Source of the DNA: Candidatus Enterococcus moelleringii
GTDB lineage: Bacteria > Bacillota > Bacilli > Lactobacillales > Enterococcaceae
NCBI RefSeq assembly: GCF_017377575.1
Contig: NZ_JAFREM010000030.1
Coordinates: forward strand, 28,272 to 92,271
Direction: 5' to 3'
DNA: 64,000 bases
Shown one piece after another: positions 41,225 through 49,973 of this stretch. Positions within the stretch are counted from its first letter, which is position 1. Every line of letters begins with the position of its first letter. Below the pieces are notes generated by a model. The model saw only the letters and a list, made by a program, of their open reading frames with translations. It did no database searches and had not been told where the DNA came from. The translations under genes and the position numbers were made by a program.

Positions 41225-42082
41225 GTGAAAATCTTATGGAACGATAAAATTGTCGATGAATCAGAAGTGAAAATTGATACTGAAGATCGGGGTTATCAAT
41301 TTGGTGATGGTATTTATGAAGTGATTCGCATTTACAACGGCTTATTATATATGGAAGAAGAACATTTGGAGCGCTTCTTTCGTTGTGCCGACAAAATTCG
41401 TTTAACCCTGCCATTTACCAAGGAAGAATTTAGTCAACGTCTGCATCGTTTTGCTGAAGAAGTCGGTATTAAAAACGGACGTTTGTATTTCCAAGTAACT
41501 CATGGCGCAGCTAAACCACGCCTTCATAGTTTTCCAGATCCTAAAGAGGTAGTTCCAGTATTAACGGCGGATATTCAAGAAATAAGCCGTCCAATGGAAA
41601 AATTAACGAAGGGGATTAGCGGTGGTATTGTTACCGACAAACGCTGGCTGCATTGTGACATTAAATCCATCAGCTTGTTAGGGAATATTTTAGCTTTAAA
41701 TGAAGCCCAAGAAAACGGCTATGATGATGCTGTTTTAGTGAGAGACGGTATTGTTACTGAGGCCTCTTCTTCCAATCTGTGGATGGTCAAGGATGGTGTT
41801 TTATATACCCATCCAGATGGTGAATTGATTTTACCAGGAATTACTAAAATTAAAGTACGCCAGTTGGCAAATCAATTAGGCTTCAAATTAGTAGAGGAGC
41901 CTTTTACTAAAGAGTTCATAGTTGAAGCGGACGAAGTCTTTAAAACTAGTTCAGTAGCCGAAGTAACGCCAATTATCAGCATCAATGGCAAAAATATCGG
42001 CGATGGAACACCTGGAACAATCACCAAACAGCTGCAAAAGGCTTACATCGACGCAATTGAAGAAACTGTAAAGAAAATGTAA
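41225..42082 (+). CDS. dat: D-amino-acid aminotransferase
   Basis: A 285-residue fold-type IV PLP enzyme that interconverts D-alanine and D-glutamate with their keto acids, supplying D-Glu for peptidoglycan. The PLP lysine is Lys147 in D-I-K-S-I-S-L-L-G-N. The N-terminal G-Y-Q-F-G-D-G-I-Y-E-V and E-A-S-S-S-N-L-W are class signatures that separate it from branched-chain enzymes. The start is GTG, 3 bases after ecsB. The size matches characterised D-AATs. Confidence 0.92.
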   Translation: MKILWNDKIVDESEVKIDTEDRGYQFGDGIYEVIRIYNGLLYMEEEHLERFFRCADKIRLTLPFTKEEFSQRLHRFAEEVGIKNGRLYFQVTHGAAKPRLHSFPDPKEVVPVLTADIQEISRPMEKLTKGISGGIVTDKRWLHCDIKSISLLGNILALNEAQENGYDDAVLVRDGIVTEASSSNLWMVKDGVLYTHPDGELILPGITKIKVRQLANQLGFKLVEEPFTKEFIVEADEVFKTSSVAEVTPIISINGKNIGDGTPGTITKQLQKAYIDAIEETVKKM

Positions 42083-42115
42083 TCCAAAAAAGGGTAAAGA
42101 AGAACATACATGCTC

Positions 42116-42144
42116 TTGACGAAGCCTATTTCGGTAGCTAGAAT
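42116..42144 (+). promoter_or_regulatory. ccrZ promoter
   Basis: TTGACG (42116-42121), 17 bases, TAGAAT (42139-42144). Confidence 0.75.
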
Positions 42145-42183
42145 AAGAGGTACTGCGGAAAAAGCACGAGGAGGGCCCATGAG

Positions 42184-42975
42184 ATGGATTTTCAGTTAGA
42201 TAGCGAATGGCGAGTACGTCCAATCAAGGGCGACACTGGCAAAACCTACATTGGGTACCGCGATGAAGACCGTGTCTTTATTAAACGAAATACAACTCCT
42301 ATGCTGGCTGCTTTATCTAGAGAAGGAATTGCACCTAAATTGGTGTGGATTAAACGGACTGGCAATGGTGATACACTGACTGCCCAAGAATGGTTAGACG
42401 GTCAAGTCCTGCGCCCAGATGAAATCAAACAACGCAATGATGTGATCGATGTTTTGTATCATTTGCATCATTCTGATTCTTTAATGTCAATGCTGAAAAA
42501 AGTTGGAGGACGACAAGTTTCGCCGCAGCAATTGTTGGCGAATTTTGAGGAGAGTTTGCCTCCTGCGTTGCAGCAAAATAGTTTTATCGAGTTGGTCCAT
42601 AATTATTTAAAAAAGAATGTTCCTTACTATCCGAAAAAAAAGTACACGGTTGTTCATGGTGATGTCAATCATCGAAATTGGCTGGTGTGCCGGAATTATC
42701 TTTATTTGGTTGATTGGGATTCAGTGATGTTTGCGGATCCGGCTTTAGATATCGGAACAATTTTAGGAAGCTACGTACCGCTTTCAAGTTGGAGCAAATG
42801 GCTGGTGCGCTACGGTATTCGACCAACAGATGCCAACATGGAACGGATCTATTGGTATGCGTTAATGAGCCTGTTGCTAGAAATTTCCCGGCTGTATCGT
42901 CGGCAGGAATTTCGTCATATGAATCAATCAATACTGCAATTAAAACGAATTTTTGCTGGTGGAACGGTAACATAA
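42184..42975 (+). CDS. ccrZ: Phosphotransferase-family cell-cycle protein CcrZ
   Basis: A 263-residue aminoglycoside-phosphotransferase/choline-kinase-like protein. The catalytic loop is V-V-H-G-D-V-N-H-R-N-W and the metal site L-V-D-W-D-S-V. Its place directly upstream of trmB and its length match CcrZ, which coordinates replication initiation with division in streptococci and has been shown to phosphorylate ribose-type sugars. The ATG at 42184 follows AGGAGG by 9 bases. Its own promoter lies in the gap after dat. Confidence 0.88.
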   Translation: MDFQLDSEWRVRPIKGDTGKTYIGYRDEDRVFIKRNTTPMLAALSREGIAPKLVWIKRTGNGDTLTAQEWLDGQVLRPDEIKQRNDVIDVLYHLHHSDSLMSMLKKVGGRQVSPQQLLANFEESLPPALQQNSFIELVHNYLKKNVPYYPKKKYTVVHGDVNHRNWLVCRNYLYLVDWDSVMFADPALDIGTILGSYVPLSSWSKWLVRYGIRPTDANMERIYWYALMSLLLEISRLYRRQEFRHMNQSILQLKRIFAGGTVT

Positions 42976-42994
42976 CCAACAGCTTTACGAAATG

Positions 42995-43091
42995 ATCCGA
43001 ATTATACTTAGCAGAAACTCCTACAACTCGCGATTGAGCGATGAGGACCGTCTGGACCGCAGGAGCAAAACTAATGTAATTCGGATTTTTT
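42995..43091 (+). ncRNA. Candidate structured RNA (leader or small RNA) between ccrZ and trmB
   Basis: A 97-base element folds into a closed structure. The outer stem ATCCGAATTA (42995-43004) / TAATTCGGAT (43077-43086) is followed by a T run (43086-43091), so it ends as a terminator. Inside are TTAG/CTAA (43008/43071), CTCCT/AGGAG (43018/43061), and within that two hairpins: TCGC-GATTGA-GCGA (43028-43041) and GGACC-GTCT-GGACC (43045-43058, one A-A mismatch). That is a three-way junction on a long closing stem. It lies 42 bases before the trmB start. It could be an attenuator for trmB or an independent small RNA. No Rfam family comes to mind. Confidence 0.6.
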
Positions 43092-43133
43092 GCTGTAAAA
43101 TAGTTTTTGAAATTTTTTTAGGAGGAAACAAGA

Positions 43134-43787
43134 ATGCGTGTAAGAAAGCGATCAGGAGCGGAAGAACTATTGGCTTCTCATCCCGAACTTGTAGTTGAAG
43201 AACCGCAAGTTTGGAAAGGACGTTGGCAGGAACGTTTTGGCAACGATCACCCCATCCATATTGAAATCGGTATGGGCAAGGGACAATTCATCAACAAAAT
43301 GGCACAGGCTCATCCAGAGATTAATTATATCGGCATAGATATGCAACTAAGTGTTGTATCCTTTGCTTTGGATAAATTAATAGAAGAACCAGTACCGAAT
43401 TTGCAACTGCTGCATGTAGATGGCTCGGAGCTGACAAATTACTTTGCAGAGAGTGAAGTAGACCAGATCTATCTTAATTTTTCCGATCCATGGCCGAAAA
43501 AACGTCACGAAAAACGCCGTCTCACTTATCAAAGCTTTTTAGCAGTAGATGAAGCGATCCTACGTCCAAGTGGTGAGATTCATTTTAAAACCGACAACCA
43601 AGGGCTGTTCGAATATTCCTTGAGCAGCTTTTCAAAATATGGAATGATTTTGGAACAGGTTTGGTTAGATTTGCATCATAGCTCCTATGAAGGCAACATC
43701 ATGACTGAATACGAAGAAAAATTCTCCCAAAAAGGCCAGCCCATCTACCGAGTCGAAGCCCGTTTCCCTGATAAAACAAAAAAATAA
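43134..43787 (+). CDS. trmB: tRNA (guanine-46-N7)-methyltransferase
   Basis: A 217-residue class I methyltransferase. The SAM site is [12 protein letters not shown], and the tRNA-binding/catalytic segment [16 protein letters not shown] is diagnostic of TrmB. The start follows AGGAGG. It is downstream of the candidate structured RNA and upstream of a strong terminator that separates it from comG. Confidence 0.95.
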   Translation: MRVRKRSGAEELLASHPELVVEEPQVWKGRWQERFGNDHPIHIEIGMGKGQFINKMAQAHPEINYIGIDMQLSVVSFALDKLIEEPVPNLQLLHVDGSELTNYFAESEVDQIYLNFSDPWPKKRHEKRRLTYQSFLAVDEAILRPSGEIHFKTDNQGLFEYSLSSFSKYGMILEQVWLDLHHSSYEGNIMTEYEEKFSQKGQPIYRVEARFPDKTKK

Positions 43788-43796
43788 AAAAAGTTT

Positions 43797-43825
43797 AGCG
43801 AGTCGCAACAGGACTCGCTTTTTTT
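43797..43825 (+). terminator. Intrinsic terminator after trmB
   Basis: AGCGAGTC / GACTCGCT stem, 7-base loop and seven T residues. Confidence 0.85.
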
Positions 43826-43852
43826 GCGTACCTTAATAATGAGGTGAAAAAA

Positions 43853-44770
43853 ATGACAATAGAAGAATTTTCAACGGAGCTTATTAACTATGGTGCGCTG
43901 TATCACATGCAAGATTTCTATTTGATGCCCCGATCGGATCATTATGAATACTATTTTCGTAAAGGTCCCTTCTATCACAATCAAGGTTGTGTCTCGGTGG
44001 AAGTGGGGGTGCAGCTGATCAGTCGCTTTAAATATTTAGGCCAAATGGATGTAAGTGAACGACGCAAAGCACAATTAGGAGCGATTACTTACTCGCTGCC
44101 CAAAACAGAACAGCGATTGCGATTGTCTACGGTAGGGGATTACCAACAACGGGAAAGTCTAGTGGTTCGCTTCCTTCATTCGTTTGGTACCAGCAAGGAA
44201 CACTTTTTATTGCCAGAGCAATTAACAACGATTCGCGAAGCCTGTCACTCGAAAGGATTGTATCTGTTTTGCGGTCCAGTCGGTTCAGGCAAGACAACCT
44301 TAATGTACAAACTGGCAAAAGAAAGCAGTGGACAAGTACTGACAATTGAGGACCCGGTAGAGATTGAAGAGCCTGGATTTTTACAGCTGCAGGTCAACGA
44401 AAAGATTCATCAGACTTACGAAGAGTTGATCAAGCTTTCGCTGCGGCACCATCCTGATGTGTTGATCATCGGTGAAATTCGGGATCAAAAGACAATCCAC
44501 GGAGCAATCCGTGCAGCCTTGACTGGACATTGTGTCTTTGCCACCTTGCATGCATCTAGTTTAGAAGCGGCTGAAGACCGCGCCATAGAGTTAGGAGGGG
44601 ATAAACACCTATTAAACGATTGTTTGCGAGGCGTCATTTACCAGGAATTACTGCCATATCAGGAAAAGGAGGTCGGGTTATTAATGAGCTATAGTTTTTA
44701 CGACGACGAACCGCTGCGATTTACGTGGCAAGAGGGGTTAGCATGTATCGAAAAAAGAAAACAAAATTAA
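43853..44770 (+). CDS. comGA: Competence pilus ATPase ComGA
   Basis: A 305-residue PilB/GspE-type ATPase that powers assembly of the competence pseudopilus at the inner face of the membrane. Walker A is C-G-P-V-G-S-G-K-T-T, the Asp box I-E-D-P-V-E-I, and Walker B L-I-I-G-E-I-R-D. I use ATG 43853 (TGAGGTG six bases upstream) rather than the overlapping GTG at 43844. It is slightly shorter than B. subtilis ComGA and similar to streptococcal ones. The end overlaps comGB. No ComX-type box is evident in the promoter region. Confidence 0.92.
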   Translation: MTIEEFSTELINYGALYHMQDFYLMPRSDHYEYYFRKGPFYHNQGCVSVEVGVQLISRFKYLGQMDVSERRKAQLGAITYSLPKTEQRLRLSTVGDYQQRESLVVRFLHSFGTSKEHFLLPEQLTTIREACHSKGLYLFCGPVGSGKTTLMYKLAKESSGQVLTIEDPVEIEEPGFLQLQVNEKIHQTYEELIKLSLRHHPDVLIIGEIRDQKTIHGAIRAALTGHCVFATLHASSLEAAEDRAIELGGDKHLLNDCLRGVIYQELLPYQEKEVGLLMSYSFYDDEPLRFTWQEGLACIEKRKQN

Positions 44771-45765
44771 CCATTCAACAAAAGGTAACTTTCTGTCAGC
44801 TGTTGGGGGATTTGTTAACCAATGGATTTAGTCTGCAGCAGGCATTGCATTTTCTGCAAACAGCAGACAGTCTACCCGCTGATATATTAGAGCTGGTTCA
44901 ACAAAACTTGCACAGTGGTCAGTCCTTGTCTAAAAGTTTTTCTCAACTGAATTACTCAGCGGATCAAGTTCTCCAGGTTGCTTTAGGCGAAATGCATGGC
45001 GGGATTGCCCGTACTTTAAAAGGCATAGCCAACCAAATGCTGCTGGTACAAAAACAGCGGCAAAACTTTGTTAAGGCGGTTTCTTATCCGGCAATGCTGC
45101 TGATGTTTTTAACTTTGATTTTAGTAGGAATGCGCACATTTCTTTTACCACAACTATTAGATAGCGGAATGATTGAACAAGATAATCCTTCTATTCTATT
45201 TATTCAAGCGGCACCATGGCTTATTTTCGCGGTTCTTTTGATTAGTTTGCTGCTGCTGGTTTTATGGAATCGTTGGGGACAGAAGCAAAGCTACTTGATC
45301 AAGTACACTTTTTTAGCAAAATTACCATTGATTGGCCGCCTGCATCGCGACTATTACTCAGCCTATTTTGCTTTGGAGTGGGGCAAGTTATTTGATCAAG
45401 GTTTGGAGCTGCAGCAAATTATTGCCTGTCTGCTAGCTACTGAAAAGGATTCGTTAATGAAAGAATTAGCCATATCCTTGCAGCATCAATTAGTTCAAGG
45501 TCAGTCGTTAGCTCTGCAGCTAAAAAATTATCCGTTCCTAACTAAAGAGTTTGGCCAAATTGTCCAGCAAGGTGAAGTTCGGGGGAATTTAGGTAAAGAG
45601 CTGCTGACTTATAGTCAATTGGTCTGGCAACGATTTTTTGCTCGTTTAGAATTTTTGTGTTCATGGCTGCAACCCTTAGTCTTTTTGTTCGTCGCTTTGT
45701 TGATCGTCAGTATTTATGTCGCTATGCTTTTGCCGCTGTCCAGCGGAATGGAGGGAATATGGTGA
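44743..45765 (+). CDS. comGB: Competence pilus membrane platform ComGB
   Basis: A 340-residue GspF/PilC-type inner-membrane protein with membrane helices at about 115-140, 160-185 and 310-335 and the duplicated helical cytoplasmic domain of the family (F-C-Q-L-L-G-D-L-L-T-N-G-F near the start). The ATG at 44743 has an AGAGGGG site and lies inside comGA, overlapping by 28 bases, which suggests translational coupling. Confidence 0.9.
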   Translation: MYRKKKTKLTIQQKVTFCQLLGDLLTNGFSLQQALHFLQTADSLPADILELVQQNLHSGQSLSKSFSQLNYSADQVLQVALGEMHGGIARTLKGIANQMLLVQKQRQNFVKAVSYPAMLLMFLTLILVGMRTFLLPQLLDSGMIEQDNPSILFIQAAPWLIFAVLLISLLLLVLWNRWGQKQSYLIKYTFLAKLPLIGRLHRDYYSAYFALEWGKLFDQGLELQQIIACLLATEKDSLMKELAISLQHQLVQGQSLALQLKNYPFLTKEFGQIVQQGEVRGNLGKELLTYSQLVWQRFFARLEFLCSWLQPLVFLFVALLIVSIYVAMLLPLSSGMEGIW

Positions 45766-46046
45766 AAAAGAAAAAATGGAAAGCTTTCACATTACTGGAA
45801 ATGATGGTCGTTTTGTTCGTGATCAGTATCTTATTGCTGCTGTTTGTGCCCGGTATTATGAATCAAAAGAAATCTGCTGAGAAAAAGAGTGATGATTCGA
45901 TTGTTAAGGTTGTTGAGACACAAATGGATGTTTTCGAATTGGACCATGATAAACAGCCATCCTTGGATGAATTAGAGAGCAAAGGGTATATTACTGAAAA
46001 GCAAAGGGAAACGTATGAAAAAATTAAAAATAAACCTAAAGAGTAA
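45759..46046 (+). CDS. comGC: Major competence pseudopilin ComGC
   Basis: A 95-residue class 3 pilin-like protein. The short basic leader is followed by the prepilin motif K-A-F-T-L-L-E-M-M-V-V, where ComC peptidase cuts before Phe, then a 20-residue hydrophobic helix. The start is either ATG 45759 or the GTG one codon later; GGAGGG spacing favours the GTG. It overlaps comGB by 7 bases and comGD by 32 bases. Confidence 0.92.
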   Translation: MVKKKKWKAFTLLEMMVVLFVISILLLLFVPGIMNQKKSAEKKSDDSIVKVVETQMDVFELDHDKQPSLDELESKGYITEKQRETYEKIKNKPKE

Positions 46047-46482
46047 ATGTGGCTACACCCTAATCGAATCTCTAATTGTTCTTGTCGTAGTCTGTAGTTT
46101 TGTCTTGCTGCCAACTATCCTATTTGCTAGTTGGCAGCAAAAGCTGGAGCGTCAGTTTTTCTACTATCAGCTAGAAAAATCAATTGTTTACATCCAGCAA
46201 GTTGCCATCTGTGATCAAAAAACTACCCGGATTGATTTGCACCAGGATAAACAAATAATTTATTTTATGGCCGGCAATGAGGATTTTCCCTGGAGAGAAT
46301 TAAAATTACCAGAATCGGTAGTTTTGCAAAGCAAACACTCAATAATGTTTAACAAAAACACGGGAAATATTACGACTAATCAACCAGAGTCGGGGAATAT
46401 CCCTAAAATCAGCTTTACTGACAGTACCGGAACAGTAAATTATCAATTTCAGCTAGGAAGTGGTCGTTATGAAAGGCAATAG
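46015..46482 (+). CDS. comGD: Minor competence pseudopilin ComGD
   Basis: A 155-residue pseudopilin with prepilin motif C-G-Y-T-L-I-E-S-L-I-V-L-V-V and one N-terminal membrane helix. Its ATG lies within the end of comGC (32-base overlap), without a strong ribosome site, so it is probably coupled. The C-terminal domain is beta-rich, as in minor pilins. Confidence 0.85.
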   Translation: MKKLKINLKSKCGYTLIESLIVLVVVCSFVLLPTILFASWQQKLERQFFYYQLEKSIVYIQQVAICDQKTTRIDLHQDKQIIYFMAGNEDFPWRELKLPESVVLQSKHSIMFNKNTGNITTNQPESGNIPKISFTDSTGTVNYQFQLGSGRYERQ

Positions 46483-46663
46483 AGGATACATTTTGTTAGA
46501 AAGTATCGTGAGCTTGTCGTTGTTAGTTGGCATGACCTTCGGCTATTTAGCCATTACTACCCAACTTCAAAGGCAAACCAAACAGCAAATGGAAAAAATT
46601 GAGGAGTATCGCAACCTTTATATTGACATTCATTATCAGCGAGTGTATCCATCTGACAGATAA
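46469..46663 (+). CDS. comGE: Minor competence pseudopilin ComGE
   Basis: A 64-residue protein with prepilin motif G-Y-I-L-L-E-S-I-V-S-L-S-L and a short charged tail. It is shorter than streptococcal ComGE (roughly 90-100), so it may be a reduced form. ATG 46469 follows AGGAAG by 10 bases; it overlaps comGD by 14 bases. Assigned mainly by position and motif. Confidence 0.75.
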   Translation: MKGNRGYILLESIVSLSLLVGMTFGYLAITTQLQRQTKQQMEKIEEYRNLYIDIHYQRVYPSDR

Positions 46664-46679
46664 CCTAAAGGAGAAAGCG

Positions 46680-47108
46680 ATGATTGTAAAACGACAGAGG
46701 AGATCACAAGGATTTACTTTACTAGAATGCTTAGTGGCTTTGCTGGTGTTAAGCGGCAGTATTCTTTTATTGCACGGGTTAATCAAACATATTAGTAAGG
46801 TAGAGCAGCAACTGAGTGTGTATCATAATCGGGAGTGGGAGGTTGGATTGCTGCAATTAGAGAATGAGCTAAAGGGTTTTGAATACTACAATACTGAAGC
46901 ACACGCCTTAGTGCTTAAAGACAATGTTAACAACGACGTGAGAATCGAAAGAATCAACTCAACCGTTCGTAAAAGCTATAAAGGCGGCCATCAACCATTA
47001 TTCACTCAGGTTTATGCCTTTAAGTGCCGGAAAGTTGGGAAAACTGTCGAATTAAACGTGACCTTTAACGACGGAACAAAGAAGAAAGGAATTTGGGTAA
47101 TTGAATAA
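46680..47108 (+). CDS. comGF: Minor competence pseudopilin ComGF
   Basis: A 142-residue protein with prepilin motif Q-G-F-T-L-L-E-C-L-V-A-L-L-V and a beta-rich C-terminal domain. The ATG at 46680 has AAAGGAG upstream. A longer in-frame start inside comGE is unlikely. Position between comGE and comGG fits ComGF. Confidence 0.85.
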   Translation: MIVKRQRRSQGFTLLECLVALLVLSGSILLLHGLIKHISKVEQQLSVYHNREWEVGLLQLENELKGFEYYNTEAHALVLKDNVNNDVRIERINSTVRKSYKGGHQPLFTQVYAFKCRKVGKTVELNVTFNDGTKKKGIWVIE

Positions 47109-47466
47109 GCGTGGCGGTATTCTACTATCTGTATTAGTGGTTATGTTTCTTTTTAGCTTCTTAGTTTTACAACTGCTGTTTACTTACCATCAAACGGCGG
47201 ACTTTTCGAAGCGTACCATCCAACTATATCAAGCGAAGATTGCTAAAGAAGAATTTTTGATTGAACATGACCCGTTGAAAGAGTCTCAAGGGACTTGGCT
47301 ATTTGATAAAGGGGAACTTTACTTTGAGAAGAAGCCTAAAAACATGGTTCGACTTAGGGTGACAATCAATGGCAAAAACTATTATTTTGATGAAGCCTTA
47401 AAACCTGAACCAGCAAGTTCCTCTACTAAAGCAAGCGCTGAAGCAAGTTCTAATGATCAGCCATAA
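47101..47466 (+). CDS. comGG: Minor competence pseudopilin ComGG
   Basis: A 121-residue protein with an N-terminal membrane helix (I-L-L-S-V-L-V-V-M-F-L-F) and a Ser/Ala-rich tail. As in other ComGG proteins, the prepilin site is degenerate. The start is a TTG that overlaps the comGF stop by 8 bases, so translation is coupled. It ends the operon. Confidence 0.75.
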   Translation: MNKRGGILLSVLVVMFLFSFLVLQLLFTYHQTADFSKRTIQLYQAKIAKEEFLIEHDPLKESQGTWLFDKGELYFEKKPKNMVRLRVTINGKNYYFDEALKPEPASSSTKASAEASSNDQP

Positions 47467-47473
47467 ACTATAG

Positions 47474-47514
47474 AAAGTGCTAACCAAGAGGGAATCTCTG
47501 GATTAGCGCTTTTT
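47474..47514 (+). terminator. Intrinsic terminator of the comG operon
   Basis: AAAGTGCTAA / TTAGCGCTTT stem and five T residues. Confidence 0.75.
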
Positions 47515-47606
47515 ATAATTTCTTAGGGCTAGACTAATACACACTATTGTGAATTATTTAACAGGTGAAAACATAGAGAAAACAGTAAAAATCCACAATA
47601 ATAAAA

Positions 47607-47620
47607 AGAAAGCGATTGAT
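47607..47620 (+). promoter_or_regulatory. Possible cre site upstream of the methyltransferase-ackA operon
   Basis: AGAAAGCGATTGAT matches the cre consensus with two mismatches. CcpA activates ackA through an upstream cre in several Firmicutes, which makes the position plausible. Confidence 0.3.
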
Positions 47621-47682
47621 TATTTTGTATTTGTCGGCTAAAATAGAACAGGTATCATAGGTGTTATACTAGGAGGTAAAAG

Positions 47683-48693
47683 ATGATGAATCCAGAAAAA
47701 ATTGAGACAGCTTTTTCTTTGATGAATCAAGCCATTGAACAATTGCAGCAAAAACTAGACACGTCCTTTTTTGACGCCTATATCGAAAATGCGGAGAATT
47801 TAGTTGATGGTGCGAAAGTACGCGTGATTGACCAGACCCCTGATCAAGAAACAGTAGCCAAGGTAGAAGAGCTTTACCAAGAGCTGCTTGCCTTAAATCT
47901 GGAAAAGGAAGAATGGCGTAAGATTACCCAACTGTTGTTGCTGAAGGGATCCAAACAGGAAACCCTGCAGCCAAATCATCAGCTGACTCCAGACAGTTTA
48001 GGTTTTCTATTTGTCTTTTTAATTGAACAACTAGTTTTAGACAAGAAGGAACCTATCCGTATCTTAGATATTACTGTTGGTATGGGCAATTTACTGCTGA
48101 CGGTGGTTAACAATCTAAAATTGGCAGGTTTTACCATTGATGCATCTGGTGTTGATATTGACGATACATTATTAGCAATCGCTGCTTCAGACAGTGCATT
48201 AATGGAAGAAAATGTACAGCTGTTTCATCAAGACAGCCTACAGGATTTGTTAGTAGATCCCGTAGATTTTGCTATTGGCGACTTGCCAATCGGCTACTAT
48301 CCTAATGATGAAAAGGCACGTCAATTTGTAACCGGCTCAGAAAAAGAACATACCTATGCCCATCATCTATTGATGGAGCAAGCAATGGCGTATGTTAAGG
48401 AAAATGGCTTTGGCCTATTCCTTTTGCCAAGCAATTTTATGGAAACAGAACAAGGTCCATTATTGCAGCAATGGCTAGGAAAAGAAGTCTTCTTACAAGG
48501 GATTATTCAATTGCCTGATGAGTTATTCAAGTCAGAGCATTCCCGGAAAAGTATTTTAATCGTACAAAAAACGGGTGATAAGGCGCAGCAAGCAGAAAAA
48601 GTGCTGTTGGTAAAACTGCCAACCTTAAAAGATCCATCTAAAGTAACAGAATTTTTTGGGAAATTCGAAGGCTGGAAGTCTTCTAATTTATAA
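47683..48693 (+). CDS. Class I SAM-dependent methyltransferase, YtxK-like
   Basis: A 336-residue protein resembling N6-adenine DNA methylases. The SAM site is [12 protein letters not shown] (about 125), and the catalytic N-P-P-Y position reads G-D-L-P-I-G-Y-Y, so the usual Asn is changed to Asp. The gene regularly lies between comG and ackA in Firmicutes, where it is called ytxK. It has no paired specificity or restriction subunit here, so it is probably not a restriction system. The ribosome site is AGGAGG; two ATG codons in a row make the start ambiguous by one residue. Confidence 0.8.
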   Translation: MMNPEKIETAFSLMNQAIEQLQQKLDTSFFDAYIENAENLVDGAKVRVIDQTPDQETVAKVEELYQELLALNLEKEEWRKITQLLLLKGSKQETLQPNHQLTPDSLGFLFVFLIEQLVLDKKEPIRILDITVGMGNLLLTVVNNLKLAGFTIDASGVDIDDTLLAIAASDSALMEENVQLFHQDSLQDLLVDPVDFAIGDLPIGYYPNDEKARQFVTGSEKEHTYAHHLLMEQAMAYVKENGFGLFLLPSNFMETEQGPLLQQWLGKEVFLQGIIQLPDELFKSEHSRKSILIVQKTGDKAQQAEKVLLVKLPTLKDPSKVTEFFGKFEGWKSSNL

Positions 48694-48715
48694 GCAAAAC
48701 AAAAGGAGAGTAAAA

Positions 48716-49912
48716 ATGTCAAAAACAATCGCAATCAATGCTGGTAGCTCAAGTTTAAAATGGCAATTGTACCAAATGCCTGATGAAACTGTTCTCGCTA
48801 AAGGAATCGTAGAAAGAATCGGAATCAAGGATTCTATTTTCACAATCAAATACGGTGACGGAGAAAAATTTGAAAAAGTGTTAGACATCAAAGATCATGA
48901 AGTTGCTGTTCAAATGCTTTTGGATCAATTGATTGAGTTAGACATCATCGCATCATTCGATGAACTAACAGGCGTCGGCCATCGTGTCGTAGCTGGTGGA
49001 GAGTACTTTAGTGATTCAACTGTCATCACTGACGATGTATTAGCAAAAATCGAAGAACTAAGTGAATTTGCACCGTTGCACAATCCAGCGAATGCTATGG
49101 GAATTAAGGCATTTCGTCGTATCTTGCCTAACGTATTGAGCGTAGCTGTTTTTGATACTTCTTTCCATGCAACCATGCCTAAAGTAAATTACTTGTACAG
49201 TATTCCAAAAGAGTACTATGAAAAACATGGTGCTCGTAAATATGGTTTCCACGGAACAAGCCATCGCTACGTTTCAGAGCGTGCAGCTGAATTATTGGAA
49301 AAACCAATTGAAGAAACAAAAATTATCACTGCTCACATTGGAAACGGCGGTTCAGTAACAGCTGTTGAAGGTGGAAAATCTGTAGATACATCTATGGGCT
49401 TCACACCATTAGCAGGGGTAACTATGGGAACTCGTTCAGGCGATATTGATCCTTCATTATTACCATACTTAATGGAAAAAGAAGGTATCTCATCAATCAA
49501 CGACATGATTGATATTTTGAACAAAAAATCAGGCGTATTAGGTCTTACTGGTCTTTCTAGCGATATGCGTGACATCGAAAATGGCGCTGCTGACGGCAAT
49601 GAGGATGCAATTTTGGCTTTAGAAATTTATGCTGACCGCATTCGTAAATATATTGCACAATATGTCGCTGTAATGAACGGTGTTGACGCAATTGTTTTCA
49701 CTGCTGGTGTTGGTGAAAATGGCGACATCATCAGAAAAATGGTCTTAGAACAAATGACTTGGTTCGGGATTGATTTAGATGCTGCTGTCAACGAAAAAAT
49801 TCACGGCAAAGAAGCAGAAATTTCAACACCTGATTCAAAAGTAAAAGTTTACGTAATTCCAACTGACGAAGAATTAATGATCGCTCGCGACGTTGAACGT
49901 TTAAGCAAATAG
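48716..49912 (+). CDS. ackA: Acetate kinase
   Basis: A 398-residue ASKHA-family kinase that makes ATP and acetate from acetyl phosphate. Motifs include [30 protein letters not shown] and [12 protein letters not shown] 48716 follows GGAGAG. It is 22 bases after the methyltransferase gene, in the same operon. Codon use is biased toward the common A/T-ending codons, as expected for a highly expressed gene. Confidence 0.97.
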   Translation: MSKTIAINAGSSSLKWQLYQMPDETVLAKGIVERIGIKDSIFTIKYGDGEKFEKVLDIKDHEVAVQMLLDQLIELDIIASFDELTGVGHRVVAGGEYFSDSTVITDDVLAKIEELSEFAPLHNPANAMGIKAFRRILPNVLSVAVFDTSFHATMPKVNYLYSIPKEYYEKHGARKYGFHGTSHRYVSERAAELLEKPIEETKIITAHIGNGGSVTAVEGGKSVDTSMGFTPLAGVTMGTRSGDIDPSLLPYLMEKEGISSINDMIDILNKKSGVLGLTGLSSDMRDIENGAADGNEDAILALEIYADRIRKYIAQYVAVMNGVDAIVFTAGVGENGDIIRKMVLEQMTWFGIDLDAAVNEKIHGKEAEISTPDSKVKVYVIPTDEELMIARDVERLSK

Positions 49913-49924
49913 TAAAAGACGAAG

Positions 49925-49956
49925 ATCACCTTGCAGAATTTGCAAGGTGATTTTTT
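49925..49956 (+). terminator. Intrinsic terminator after ackA
   Basis: ATCACCTTGCA / TGCAAGGTGAT stem, 5-base loop and six T residues. Confidence 0.9.
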
Positions 49957-49973
49957 CAGTTTGCAGTGTTACT

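Noticed and set aside
47683..48693. The methyltransferase as part of a restriction-modification or BREX-type defence system
   Set aside because: It stands between comG and ackA, the standard ytxK position, without restriction, specificity or accessory genes.
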